The notes beneath the pieces were generated by a model that did no database searches, was not told the origin of the DNA, and saw only the letters and a program-made list of their open reading frames with translations. A DNA stretch of 64,000 bases from Fulvivirga maritima (lineage in GTDB: Bacteria > Bacteroidota > Bacteroidia > Cytophagales > Cyclobacteriaceae): NCBI RefSeq assembly GCF_021389955.1, contig NZ_CP089980.1, forward strand, positions 5,699,001-5,763,000, in the 5' to 3' direction. Below are positions 1 to 9,077 of the stretch, one piece after another. Position numbers and translations under genes: made by a program. The number at the start of each line of letters is the position of its first letter. Positions within the stretch are counted from its first letter, which is position 1.

Positions 1-3000
1 GTCAAGGTCTTCACCAGCACCTAATAATACCGGATGACCTTTTCTGGTATCCAACTGATCTTTACTGGTAAGTTCTATTGTTTCTATTTTGGAAGTATTG
101 TTTTTCTCAATACTTGGGTCTGCCAACAATCTTTCTACTGCCAACTCAGGGAAGCTGAAAGTAAGTGGGTAGTTGCCATAGTTAGTTATCTCAATAGTTT
201 GAGTAGTACTATCTCCTGCATCTAAGGTCGCAGTCACTACCTCCTCTGGAGTAACACCAATAATTGGAGGTGATGTACCCACTCCTACCAATGGTATCTC
301 TAAAGAGCTTAATGAAGGATCATTACTGGTAATATTTAAAGTTCCATTGATATTACCGGCATAGGCAGGGCTAAATGTAACCAACAAAGTACCTTCCTCT
401 CCAGGAGCCAATGATAAAGATGATGGCTCTACATCAAAAGCAAAACCTTCAACAGAAATATCAGTAAGCTCCAGGTCTCCAAGACCATTATTAACTATAC
501 TTATTGGTAGTTCTTCAGTGTTACCCACGAATACGCTTCCAAACTCAAGGAACTGTACATCTGTAACTAAATCAGGAACCTGACCAAATACTGTAACACT
601 CGCAGGGATACTGGCATTAGCATTAGCAGGATCATTATTTTCAGCAATAATACTTACTCCATACTCACCATTACCTACTGTAGAAGCATCAAAAGTGATT
701 TCTACATCTTCTGATTCTCCAGGAGCAATAGTACCTGTAACAGGATCAAAAGTAATCCAGTTAACACCAAAGCCTGAAGCACTAAGCGCTCTTACCTTTA
801 AGGTATAAGGAAGATCACTAAAGCTTGATCCACCATCTGCACTATAGAAGAATGTATTCGATCTTGGAGTTACATCAGTATCAAATCCTTGAGGATAAGA
901 AACTCCTGAAGGGAATTTAGCTACCACCCAGAATACCTCTCCTTCATAGAAAGTCTGAGGCACTTCCAATGGAATAGTAAAATATTCACCTTCTTCACTA
1001 GCAAGGTTTACTTCCTGAGAAAGGAGTAATTCCATCGATCCTAAATTTTCTCCTGAGTAAATTTCCAGAATGGTAGTAGGATCAGCCAATGTTTCTGTTC
1101 TGAAGAAGTTCTTAACGTGGGTAAGTGTGAAAACTGATTGTTCCACATCAAAACGCACAGCACTGCTAAAGGCAGCACCACTGGTAAGTCCTACAAAATC
1201 TTCAGCAACATTATCAGGCTCATCATAAGCTATAGAATCAATAGCATCTATAGCATCAGCATAAGGCTGATATTCAGATGTTCTGGATACACCAGCGGCT
1301 TTAGGACTTACTCCTTCAGAGCTGTTACCCACACCATACTGTTGCATATTAATTCTATTCAGCCCATCTCCAGGATAAAGCTTAGAGGTAAAAGACTGGC
1401 TTTGACTTACGATAGCCGCTGACATGGCATATTCTAAATTAGCACCATCACCTTCATTACTCAAAGTGATGCTAGCTGTAGCTACAGGATTACGCATCAC
1501 ATCAATATCAATATCTAAAGAGTCTGGTACTATAGAAATAACAGGAGCATTTTCGGTAGTGCCAGTTGCTATATTTGATAGCTCTGACAGGTTTCCGAAA
1601 AAGTCTGCTGACTTAATAGCAAAATAGAAAGTAGAGCTGGCATTTAAACCTTCCACTTCAAACTCTTCTGAAGTACCTGCAGCACCTGGAGTAGGCTCAT
1701 CTCCTACTTGTGTAGCACTGCTAAAGTTCTCTTCAGTAATTGGCTCTGTTGAATATCTTATATCATAAAGACTGGCCGAACCATTACCAGGATCAGAAGG
1801 AGCTGTCCAGGTAAGTGTGATTGAATTTTGATAAACATCAGTAACCGCCAAATCATCAATAGCCTCTGGCGAAGTACCATCATCTTCCTGAAGTGCACTG
1901 AAAGCATTTAAGCGCCCAGTACCAAACCCTGGTGGTAGATTAGGTAGTTCATCAGTAGTTTCTACTAATCGGCTCCAGACTTGCTCCGGTGTAATATTAC
2001 CTGCAAACTTAGATACGATCAGAGCAGCCACACCACTCACATGAGGGCAAGCCATAGAAGTACCTGTAGCTGACCCGTATTGATTATTAGGAAATGAACT
2101 ATAAACATTCACTGCAGGAGCTGCCATTTCTACCCAGTCTCCTCGGTTAGAACCTACATATTGATTATCATTATGGTCTGTACCGGCTACAGCTAATACA
2201 GGCTCATAATAACCAGGATACCACTCTCCGTCTACGCCATCATTACCAGCTGCGAAAATCACGATTCCTCCCTGCATAGGGCCATAAGGATCACCATTTT
2301 CATCATAACCAGCTTCTGCTATGAAGTAATCTATAGCATCAAGTACAGATTGTTCAAAATCACCAGGATTAATATATCCCCAGCTGTTTTGTGCTATTAC
2401 AGCTCCGTTATCAGCAGCATATATAAAGGCTTCATCAAAGCCCCCATTGGTAGTAACACCAAAAGTGGTACAACTCATTAGCCTAACACCATCATCGGCA
2501 CCAGTACCACCAGCTATACCGGCAACACCAATACCATTATTAGTTTCTGCCGCTATGGTTCCGCCTACGTGAGTACCATGTGAATCACCAGGGATCTCAC
2601 CTGTACCATCAGCGAAGTTATATCCATAAACATCATCAACATAACCGTTATTATCATCATCAATACCATTGCCGGGAATCTCATCTGGGTTGTTCCACAT
2701 ATTTCCGGCTAAATCTTGATGATCAACGTCTACACCACCATCAATTACAGCCACTATTACATCACTACTACCCGTTTCAAGACCCCAAGCCTGATATAAG
2801 CTAATATCTGCCCCTGGGGTACCTCCGGTTTGTCCGGTGTTGTTATAGTGCCACTGTAAACTTAGTTGTGGATCATCAGCCAACGTATCTAAGACATTCA
2901 CCTTAGAGGGCTTCATTGACTCTTCTTCATAACTACGTTTCTTTTCTAAATAAACCTCAGCCACCTGCACTTCTGAAAGCTGTGCATAGGCACTTCTAAG

Positions 3001-3366
3001 AGATTCAATAGATTTACTAGTAGTGGAAGACTTAGGATATGATATTTCATACCATAGATGTAAATCATATTTACGGTGCTTTGCTTCATACTTACCTGCA
3101 TGAGCAAAAACTCTCTTCATGGATACAATCTTACTTTTTTCGTTCAAAGCATCCATTGAAGGGAACCCAGTTACTATATATCCTTTACTCGATTTATTTA
3201 AACTGGACTTTTCGATCCTGGCCGCTGCTTGCTCGGTCAGTTTCAAACGTAGGGTACTACTTTTAGGGTCAGATTGCGCCGCAAGCAGAAAAGGAAGCAG
3301 CATAAACCCTACTAAAAACAGCCATTGCCTATACAGCATGACTCTATCTATATAGATGTTTTTCAT
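1..3366 (-). CDS. Secreted subtilisin-like S8 serine peptidase with FN3 and ASH-type modules (3' truncated by window)
   Basis: A large exported endopeptidase. Read on the minus strand it is open for 1122 codons and runs off the window, so the C terminus is missing. Residues 1-30 form a signal peptide (hydrophobic run ending LLAAQ). The catalytic triad is complete: Asp209 in VIDGGVDVDH, His263 in DSHGTHVGG, Ser437 in GTSMACPHVSG. A fibronectin-III-like module follows at about 500-595 (EAIDDLAVTDVYQNSITLTW), then a beta-rich region and two ASH/choice-of-anchor-D-like modules from about 925 and 1033. A T9SS sorting domain would lie outside the window, so its presence is unknown. The start ATG was chosen because it gives the full signal peptide; Met10 is an alternative. 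Isolated gene; no promoter recognised. Confidence 0.93.
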   Translation of the reverse strand, partial: MKNIYIDRVMLYRQWLFLVGFMLLPFLLAAQSDPKSSTLRLKLTEQAAARIEKSSLNKSSKGYIVTGFPSMDALNEKSKIVSMKRVFAHAGKYEAKHRKYDLHLWYEISYPKSSTTSKSIESLRSAYAQLSEVQVAEVYLEKKRSYEEESMKPSKVNVLDTLADDPQLSLQWHYNNTGQTGGTPGADISLYQAWGLETGSSDVIVAVIDGGVDVDHQDLAGNMWNNPDEIPGNGIDDDNNGYVDDVYGYNFADGTGEIPGDSHGTHVGGTIAAETNNGIGVAGIAGGTGADDGVRLMSCTTFGVTTNGGFDEAFIYAADNGAVIAQNSWGYINPGDFEQSVLDAIDYFIAEAGYDENGDPYGPMQGGIVIFAAGNDGVDGEWYPGYYEPVLAVAGTDHNDNQYVGSNRGDWVEMAAPAVNVYSSFPNNQYGSATGTSMACPHVSGVAALIVSKFAGNITPEQVWSRLVETTDELPNLPPGFGTGRLNAFSALQEDDGTSPEAIDDLAVTDVYQNSITLTWTAPSDPGNGSASLYDIRYSTEPITEENFSSATQVGDEPTPGAAGTSEEFEVEGLNASSTFYFAIKSADFFGNLSELSNIATGTTENAPVISIVPDSLDIDIDVMRNPVATASITLSNEGDGANLEYAMSAAIVSQSQSFTSKLYPGDGLNRINMQQYGVGNSSEGVSPKAAGVSRTSEYQPYADAIDAIDSIAYDEPDNVAEDFVGLTSGAAFSSAVRFDVEQSVFTLTHVKNFFRTETLADPTTILEIYSGENLGSMELLLSQEVNLASEEGEYFTIPLEVPQTFYEGEVFWVVAKFPSGVSYPQGFDTDVTPRSNTFFYSADGGSSFSDLPYTLKVRALSASGFGVNWITFDPVTGTIAPGESEDVEITFDASTVGNGEYGVSIIAENNDPANANASIPASVTVFGQVPDLVTDVQFLEFGSVFVGNTEELPISIVNNGLGDLELTDISVEGFAFDVEPSSLSLAPGEEGTLLVTFSPAYAGNINGTLNITSNDPSLSSLEIPLVGVGTSPPIIGVTPEEVVTATLDAGDSTTQTIEITNYGNYPLTFSFPELAVERLLADPSIEKNNTSKIETIELTSKDQLDTRKGHPVLLGAGEDLD

Positions 3367-3820
3367 TTAGTTGGTTTTAGATTGGTTAATACACCTGCAT
3401 AGCGGTATCAGGCCACAAAAAGAAGCGGCGAATAGAGTTGGTATGTAGGGTAATAACCAGTTTGTTAGAAATTAGGTTGAAAACTCACCCGGTCTGATAA
3501 TGAACTAATCTAAATGGTTTGAAAATGTGATAGGGAAGGATTCCCAAAGATGTGAAAAAATGATCAGTCTATTTCAGCTTCCGAGCTTGATACGACTTCC
3601 AAGCTAAGTAAAACCGAAAATGACAATTAGGTGGCGAAGGTTGAAATAGGGAAATTTTATTTCCATAAATCCAATATAATAGATCAATTATTCTATACCT
3701 AATTATTTTTAGCAAAATTTATTCTGGAATTTAAACTATTCTCATAATAATTTAAATTTCAGATCATAAAAAAAGCCCTCTCGCTATCGAGAGGGCTTTC
3801 ATTAGTAATTTTACAGCAAA
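3367..3820. other. Intergenic region between the S8 peptidase and the TPR lipoprotein gene
   Basis: 454 bases, very AT-rich, without a credible gene in either strand. The only structure seen is the hairpin terminator near 3774-3797. The peptidase promoter should lie in the part next to 3367, but no TAnnTTTG element was found on the minus strand. Confidence 0.6.
3768..3797 (-). terminator. Rho-independent terminator after the TPR lipoprotein gene
   Basis: A 10-bp perfect stem (AGCCCTCTCG / CGAGAGGGCT, 3774-3783 and 3788-3797) with a 4-base loop. On the minus strand it is followed by a run of seven T, so it ends the minus-strand operon at 3821-6105. Confidence 0.85.
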
Positions 3821-4417
3821 TTAATTGCAATATTTTTTCAAAACTTGATCTGCATTAGAAGCACCTAGCGATTTGGCCATTTTAAAATCTGAACAAGCCT
3901 GACTACGTCTTTTTTTATAGATATTAAGCAGTCCTCTGGAAAGGTAAGCATCAGCATATTGTTTATTAACACTAATAGCATCATTATACGCTGTCAAGGC
4001 CTGATCTAACTCCCCTAGCTTTTGGAAAGCCTTCCCTTTTAAGGTATAAGCTGCCTCATTACTCTCATCATACTTTAATGTTTTATCTACATAGAAAACT
4101 GTGTTTTCATAATCATGCTGTCTATAATAAAAATCACTGGCTAAGCTTAAATAAGCATTAGCATTTAGAGGATCTTCGCTAAGCACTTTTTTAAAGTCTT
4201 CTACTGCCTTTTCACTTTGTCCCAGCTCTTCATAGGCTCTGCCTCTGTTATATAATGACTTTACATGAGCTGGCTCTAATTTCAGGTATTCGGTGTAAGC
4301 CTCCACCGCTTTGGCGTAGTCTCCCTTTTTAAAATATTTATCTCCTAACTCCGATCTTTCGTCTTTACAGCTAAAAATAAAAAGAGTTAATAGTACTACT
4401 ATAAATGTTTTCTGCAT
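3821..4417 (-). CDS. TPR-repeat lipoprotein
   Basis: A 198-residue exported lipoprotein: lipobox LFIFSC with the lipidated Cys at position 17. The rest is a chain of about five tetratricopeptide repeats (for example YFKKGDYAKAVEAYTEYLKLEPAHVKSL, given here as the region 28-55, then 60-90, 95-125, 128-160 and a degenerate last one). TPR arrays bind partner proteins; no catalytic motif is seen. It is the last gene of a minus-strand run with the hydrolase and DUF3108 genes (76 bases from the former) and is closed by a strong terminator. Partner unknown. Confidence 0.85.
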   Translation of the reverse strand: MQKTFIVVLLTLFIFSCKDERSELGDKYFKKGDYAKAVEAYTEYLKLEPAHVKSLYNRGRAYEELGQSEKAVEDFKKVLSEDPLNANAYLSLASDFYYRQHDYENTVFYVDKTLKYDESNEAAYTLKGKAFQKLGELDQALTAYNDAISVNKQYADAYLSRGLLNIYKKRRSQACSDFKMAKSLGASNADQVLKKYCN

Positions 4418-4493
4418 AGTTAAAAAGTTATAAAAATAGGTATTGAAAGTACGCTTATTTACATGTAATAGGGCAAAGGTAAGAATAAAATCA

Positions 4494-5252
4494 TCAAATT
4501 GATTTCAAAAATCCTGATAGTGCCATCCAATATTCGTCAGAATCGGCGTATTCGCTCCACAACGCTTTGGCTCCATGATTACCCGCTGTTTCTGGCAGGT
4601 AATACTGCTTTTCTTCAGAAGGAATAGACACATACATGCCCCACCAATTGTTCTTTTCACTGCGGGCAGAAGTTACAAATACCGGCTGTGTTACACGGGA
4701 GGCTCCTGATGTAATATAATCACGGCCTACCCCCTGAGATGAAAAGTACTCGCCAGGTGAGAAAGCTATGACAGCATCTACTTTATCAGACATCTCCCCT
4801 GCCAGCTTTAAGGCAAGTGATGATGAATAAGAGCTGCCCCATACAATTAGCTTACCTTTAGTAAGGCGCGAGCTACCATATTTAACAGCCGCCTGCATAT
4901 CCTGATAGGCGTCTACATAACGAGTATTTTTGGAAGCTTTAAGGGCATTGATATTAGTTTCATTCTGCACATCATTAACAGCTCCCCCTGAGCGCAGGTC
5001 TACAGCCAGACAGCTATACCCCAAAGCATTGAGCTTGGGAGCTATCTCCAGATACTCCCCTCGGCTCCAACCTGCCTGATGAAACAAAATGATAAGCGGT
5101 GAGGTGCTTTTTCTCACAAAGTAAAAATCAGCTGACATTTCCACCCCATCTGAAGATTTGAAATGTAACAGCTCTTTTTTCACTCCTACCGATTGATTGT
5201 AGTTAAAGACCAACTGTGACCACAAGATCAACGATAGTGTTAAAGAATACAT
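4494..5252 (-). CDS. Alpha/beta hydrolase, probably exported
   Basis: A 252-residue alpha/beta-hydrolase fold protein. The nucleophile elbow is WGSSYSSS (about residue 140), a G-x-S-x-S variant of the usual GxSxG; an acidic residue would be in the strand around VFVTSARSE and the catalytic His is in GNHGAKAL near 225. The oxyanion strand LIILFHQAGWSRGEY is typical of dienelactone-hydrolase-like enzymes. The N terminus is hydrophobic, compatible with a signal peptide or anchor. It lies 37 bases after the DUF3108 gene, same strand. The substrate cannot be told. Confidence 0.8.
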   Translation of the reverse strand: MYSLTLSLILWSQLVFNYNQSVGVKKELLHFKSSDGVEMSADFYFVRKSTSPLIILFHQAGWSRGEYLEIAPKLNALGYSCLAVDLRSGGAVNDVQNETNINALKASKNTRYVDAYQDMQAAVKYGSSRLTKGKLIVWGSSYSSSLALKLAGEMSDKVDAVIAFSPGEYFSSQGVGRDYITSGASRVTQPVFVTSARSEKNNWWGMYVSIPSEEKQYYLPETAGNHGAKALWSEYADSDEYWMALSGFLKSI

Positions 5253-5289
5253 GAAGTAAGTTTCGGTTTGATATAATTTTCAGTTTTGG

Positions 5290-6105
5290 TTAATCCAATT
5301 TATTAAGGTCGTTTCTTAAGTTTTTATAATCGCTAAGTTCTAATCCGGTACTACCAATAAACATCTTGGCTTCTATCTTCAAAGGAATTTTGTTTTTATC
5401 GTCAGAAATCCACACTAGTATGGAATCTTCTCCATCAAATAGTTTATTATCTGGCATAATAGGAACTAGCTTAATAGCTTTAAACTTGCCTGCCTTAGTC
5501 TTAATTTTATCTGTTCCTTTATATACTACATCCAGCTCATAGAAGGTATCTTCAAAAAATCCGCTTAAGGTAAACTCATCCCCTTTCTTCATTTTTGAGA
5601 AGTCCATTGTTCTCAGGTACAGGTACCCAGCCAGCATGTCTCTAATATCTTCAGGGGCGTAATAGTAATTAGGCTCTTTGTACTCACCTGTCTTTTTGTC
5701 TTTCACCTTGGCCTCTATTTGGTTAGAGCGGTGATCAAACCTAATTACTTCATTTTTGCGGTAATTGCCCTCTTTAATGTTTCGGTAGGAAATATGGGGC
5801 ACTAATGCAGCAGAATCTACATATGCTCCCCAGTGGTCATCTACTTTGGCTACCCAGTCTACCATACCAGTGGTTTTACCATAAACATCTATTTTATAGC
5901 AATCCCTATGATTTACCCGGTAGAAGTTGTCTTGTATAACCATTTCTGCTTCACCAACAGAGAAAATCCCAAAATTAATTTTATAAGTAAGTTGCTCTCC
6001 CTTATAAAAACTGTCATTAGGAACGTCGGTATAAACACCTTCATCTCCTATAGTAAAAGCAGAAAAGGTCACAAATATTATAACGAGTTGTAATAAGTTC
6101 TTCAT
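5290..6105 (-). CDS. DUF3108 domain-containing exported protein
   Basis: 271 residues with an N-terminal signal peptide (about 1-20) and a beta-rich body matching the DUF3108 family: the opening GEQLTYKINFGIFSVGEAEM, the middle YRNIKEGNYRKNEVIRFD and the ending LVWISDDKNKIPLKIEAKM are the usual landmarks. The family is periplasmic and of unknown function. First gene of a probable three-gene operon with the hydrolase and TPR lipoprotein. Confidence 0.88.
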   Translation of the reverse strand: MKNLLQLVIIFVTFSAFTIGDEGVYTDVPNDSFYKGEQLTYKINFGIFSVGEAEMVIQDNFYRVNHRDCYKIDVYGKTTGMVDWVAKVDDHWGAYVDSAALVPHISYRNIKEGNYRKNEVIRFDHRSNQIEAKVKDKKTGEYKEPNYYYAPEDIRDMLAGYLYLRTMDFSKMKKGDEFTLSGFFEDTFYELDVVYKGTDKIKTKAGKFKAIKLVPIMPDNKLFDGEDSILVWISDDKNKIPLKIEAKMFIGSTGLELSDYKNLRNDLNKLD

Positions 6106-6158
6106 GGCATATAATTATTCGTTTATACAATACAAACGAACAAAGTAAGTGCCAGACT

Positions 6159-6972
6159 CTATACGACTACATTATTTTCTCTTAATGCATCATTTAAAGA
6201 AGTCTTTTTATCGGTACTTTCTTTTCTTTTACCGATGATTAAGGCGCAAGGTACCTGAAATTCTCCTGCTGGAAATTTCTTAGTATAAGACCCTGGTATT
6301 ACCACTGATCTTGCCGGTACATGGCCCTTCATCTCTACTGGCTCACTACCTGTTACGTCTATAATTTTAGAACTGCCTGTAAGCACTACATTAGCACCCA
6401 GCACAGCCTCTTTACCTACATGCACTCCTTCTACTACAATACATCTTGAACCTACAAAGGCATTATCTTCTATAATAACCGGAGCGGCCTGCACTGGCTC
6501 CAATACTCCACCAATACCTACACCACCAGATAAGTGAACATTTTTACCTATCTGTGCACAGCTACCTACTGTAGCCCAGGTATCAACCATAGTACCTTCA
6601 TCTACATAAGCACCAATGTTTACGTAAGAAGGCATCATTACTACTCCTTTGCTTAAGAATGAACCGTAACGAGCAACAGCATGAGGTACTACTCTAACGC
6701 CCAACTTCTCATAATTATTTTTAAGCTTTATCTTATCATGAAACTCAAAAGGTCCAACCTCAATGGTCTGCATTTTCATGAGTGGAAAATATAAGATCAC
6801 AGCCTTCTTAATCCAGTCGTTAACTATCCACTCGGAGCCATTGAACTCTGCCACTCTTTTTGGTTCCGGCATCCAACTCACCAACAATAGTTTTAACAGC
6901 TATTTGAACATCTTTTTCCTTTAACAACGACCGATCCTCCCAGGCGTTTTCTACAATTTCTTTTAAATCCAT
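6159..6972 (-). CDS. dapD: 2,3,4,5-tetrahydropyridine-2,6-dicarboxylate N-succinyltransferase, with an apparent frameshift near the N terminus
   Basis: DapD, a cytoplasmic hexapeptide-repeat succinyltransferase of the lysine/meso-diaminopimelate pathway. The left-handed beta-helix part is intact (YVDEGTMVDTWATVGSCAQIG, LSGGVGIGGVLEPVQAAPVI). The main frame holds only about 240 residues with no ATG at the expected place (first candidate is TTG at 6887). The missing N terminus is present in another frame, starting with ATG at 6972: MDLKEIVENAWEDRSLLKEK and then VKTIVGELDAGTK. The two frames meet at a run of five A (plus-strand T at 6857-6861): with one A fewer the protein reads LDAGTKRVAEFNGSEW and has the family length of about 270. 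Either a homopolymer sequencing error or a real lesion; essential role favours the former. Confidence 0.9.
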
Positions 6973-7008
6973 TAACAATTATTAATTAATCTATTATCAT
7001 TACCTCTG

Positions 7009-8154
7009 ATGAAAAAACACAAACTTGTCATCGGCTCTGTACTCAAACCTGTGGATGACACCAGAATGTATGAAAAGTTTGGCCTTTCATTAGACCAAAC
7101 AACTAAATATGATATTAATATCATAGGGTTTTACACAAAAAAACTTCCAAAAGGATCAAATATCAATTTTCATCCTATTTTTCGCTTCCACAGACTCAGC
7201 CCCAGCAGGCTGCTTGCGCCTTCTAAATTCCTTAAAAAACTCATTGAACTAAAGCCTGAAATTGTCATAGTTAATTCTCATGAATTACTGACTGTTACCT
7301 CTCTTTACAAAATTTTATTTGGCGCAAAAATCATCTATGATGTAAGAGAAAACTACTTCAGAAATTTACTTTTTACAGCTACTTTTCCTCTGCCTTTCAG
7401 ACCCTTTTTAGCAGGCTATGTCAGAGCAAAAGAATACCTCTCCACCCTTCTTTTTGACCACTACATTTTAGCCGAAAAACAGTACGCTGAAGAGTTCAGT
7501 TTTAGTCAAAAAAAACACACCATAATTGAGAACAAATACCTGCCTCATCCACACTTTGAAAGTCCCAAAATCAGAGAGAAAAAATCATTAAAAAACAGTG
7601 AAAAAATAAGGCTGATTTTTTCAGGAACTATCGCTGAAAGCACCGGTGTTTTTGAAGCCATTTCATTAGCTAAAAAGCTTCATCTTTTAGACCCCAAAAT
7701 CCGATTAAAAATTGTTGGTTTTTGCTCACTTCCCGAGACGCTAAAACGAGTAAAAATGGAAGTAGAAAATCACCATTTCATCTCTCTAAAAGGAGGAGAT
7801 AAACTCGTCTCTCATCAGACTATTTTGAGTCATATTCAAGAGGCCGATTTTGGCATAATCTGCTACCCACATAACAAGAGTACCATCAACTCTATGCCTA
7901 CCAAATTGTATGAATATTTAGGCAGCCACTTACCTATCATTTTACAAAATCATGACAGATGGGTGCAGCTCTGCCAGCAGTATAATGCCGGGATTACCAT
8001 TGACTTTGATGAGGTAAATCCGGAAGAGCTACTCTCAAAAATGAAGCAGACAGAAAATTTCTATTCTACCACTCCGGGAGAAGAAATACTATGGCATTCT
8101 GAGGAAAATAAACTTACAAATCTTATTGACCTAACTATCAATAACAATCTATAA
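7009..8154 (+). CDS. Glycosyltransferase, GT4-like
   Basis: 381 residues with the two-Rossmann GT-B layout. The N-terminal half has VIVNSHELLTVTSLYKILFGAKIIYDVRENY, listed here as region 89-120; the C-terminal half carries LIFSGTIAESTGVFEAISL (about 206-224), where retaining GT4 enzymes bind the nucleotide sugar, and ADFGIICYP...MPTKLYEYLGSHLPII (about 280-315), the usual acceptor-side E-x7-E-like region. Likely transfers a sugar to an envelope or exopolysaccharide acceptor. It stands alone, divergent from dapD, so donor and acceptor cannot be inferred. Confidence 0.8.
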   Translation: MKKHKLVIGSVLKPVDDTRMYEKFGLSLDQTTKYDINIIGFYTKKLPKGSNINFHPIFRFHRLSPSRLLAPSKFLKKLIELKPEIVIVNSHELLTVTSLYKILFGAKIIYDVRENYFRNLLFTATFPLPFRPFLAGYVRAKEYLSTLLFDHYILAEKQYAEEFSFSQKKHTIIENKYLPHPHFESPKIREKKSLKNSEKIRLIFSGTIAESTGVFEAISLAKKLHLLDPKIRLKIVGFCSLPETLKRVKMEVENHHFISLKGGDKLVSHQTILSHIQEADFGIICYPHNKSTINSMPTKLYEYLGSHLPIILQNHDRWVQLCQQYNAGITIDFDEVNPEELLSKMKQTENFYSTTPGEEILWHSEENKLTNLIDLTINNNL

Positions 8155-8280
8155 TTCAGATATTTAATCAACTTTATTTAACTCGATAATTTAATATCGA
8201 TTTTCATCCTAAAATCCCTCTTTACTGCCATTACCGCCCCCATCTCTCAAGGAAATCACTAAAAATTAGCGTTAAATTCA

Positions 8281-8300
8281 TTTTTAGACTAATCTAAAAA
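8281..8300. promoter_or_regulatory. Perfect inverted repeat, candidate DtxR/MntR operator (distal)
   Basis: TTTTTAGACTAATCTAAAAA: arms TTTTTAGA and TCTAAAAA match perfectly around CTAA. The TTTAGR...YCTAAA form resembles DtxR-family (MntR/SirR-type) operators. It lies about 108 bases before the regulator start. Confidence 0.5.
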
Positions 8301-8371
8301 TATTCAAAATCAGGGAATTTGAGCGATAAAAATAGATTTATGAAAATATTTAATTTGAACTTAAAATATTT

Positions 8372-8387
8372 TTTAGATTCACCTAAA
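8372..8387. promoter_or_regulatory. Imperfect inverted repeat, candidate DtxR/MntR operator (proximal)
   Basis: TTTAGATTCACCTAAA, a degenerate copy of the distal site, placed just upstream of the -7 element at 8392 where a bound repressor would block RNA polymerase. Supports autoregulation of the regulator-transporter operon. Confidence 0.5.
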
Positions 8388-8391
8388 TCAG

Positions 8392-8399
8392 TATATTTG
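8392..8399 (+). promoter_or_regulatory. -7 promoter element of the Mn regulator-transporter operon
   Basis: TATATTTG fits the Bacteroidota -7 consensus TAnnTTTG. It ends only 9 bases before the ATG at 8409, so the transcript would have an almost absent leader. No clear -33 TTG is seen at the usual distance. Confidence 0.5.
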
Positions 8400-8408
8400 C
8401 TATGAAAT

Positions 8409-9074
8409 ATGGAATTAGTACTAAGTTTTACAGAAGAAAATTACCTCAAGGAGATATACCATTTATTCAAGGAAAGCGGCACCCCTGTCTCCACTAATGC
8501 TATAGCAGAAGTGATGAATACCAAGGCGGCTTCGGTCACTGACATGATTAAAAAACTATCCGCTAAAGAAGTGGTGAGTTACCAAAGATATCGCGGAGTG
8601 AAGATCTCCGAAAAGGGACAAAAGGCCGCACTGCAGGTGATCAGAAAACACCGACTTTGGGAAGCTTTTTTGGTAGACAAATTGAAGTTCAATTGGGACG
8701 AAGTTCATGACGTGGCGGAGCAGCTGGAGCACATCAAATCTCCCCTACTCATAAAGCGTCTGGATGAGTTTCTGGGCTACCCAAAATACGACCCTCACGG
8801 GGACCCGATTCCTGATGAAAATGGAGAGTTTAAAGCCAAGCCTCAGATGCCACTTTCTGCAGTGAAAAATGGAGCCGAAGGCATAGTAGTTTCTGTGAAA
8901 GATGCGAGTGCTTCTTTCCTACAATATGTAGACAAAATGGGCATCTACATCGGGGCCAAAATGAGGGTGGTAGAGAAGATAGAATTTGATGGTTCTTTAG
9001 AAATTTTAATTGACAACAAAAGGACAGTTTTTATCTCCAAAGAGGTGTCCGAAAATATTTGGATTACGGAATAA
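8409..9074 (+). CDS. DtxR/MntR-family metal-dependent transcriptional repressor
   Basis: 221 residues. An N-terminal winged helix (about 5-65, STNAIAEVMNTKAASVTDMIKKL) is followed by the metal-binding dimerisation domain with the family's HRLWEAFL...W..VHDVAEQLEH pattern (about 77-110; Glu and His ligands) and a C-terminal FeoA/SH3-like domain (about 150-215). Such proteins repress metal uptake when Mn2+ or Fe2+ is plentiful. It is 3 bases from an Nramp transporter, and two operator-like palindromes precede it, which points to Mn2+ sensing (MntR role) rather than iron. Confidence 0.9.
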   Translation: MELVLSFTEENYLKEIYHLFKESGTPVSTNAIAEVMNTKAASVTDMIKKLSAKEVVSYQRYRGVKISEKGQKAALQVIRKHRLWEAFLVDKLKFNWDEVHDVAEQLEHIKSPLLIKRLDEFLGYPKYDPHGDPIPDENGEFKAKPQMPLSAVKNGAEGIVVSVKDASASFLQYVDKMGIYIGAKMRVVEKIEFDGSLEILIDNKRTVFISKEVSENIWITE

Positions 9075-9077
9075 ATT

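Noticed and set aside
6159-6887. dapD as a shorter gene starting at TTG 6887
   Set aside because: The conserved N-terminal domain is present in the neighbouring frame with a good ATG at 6972, so a frameshift explains the data better than a short form.
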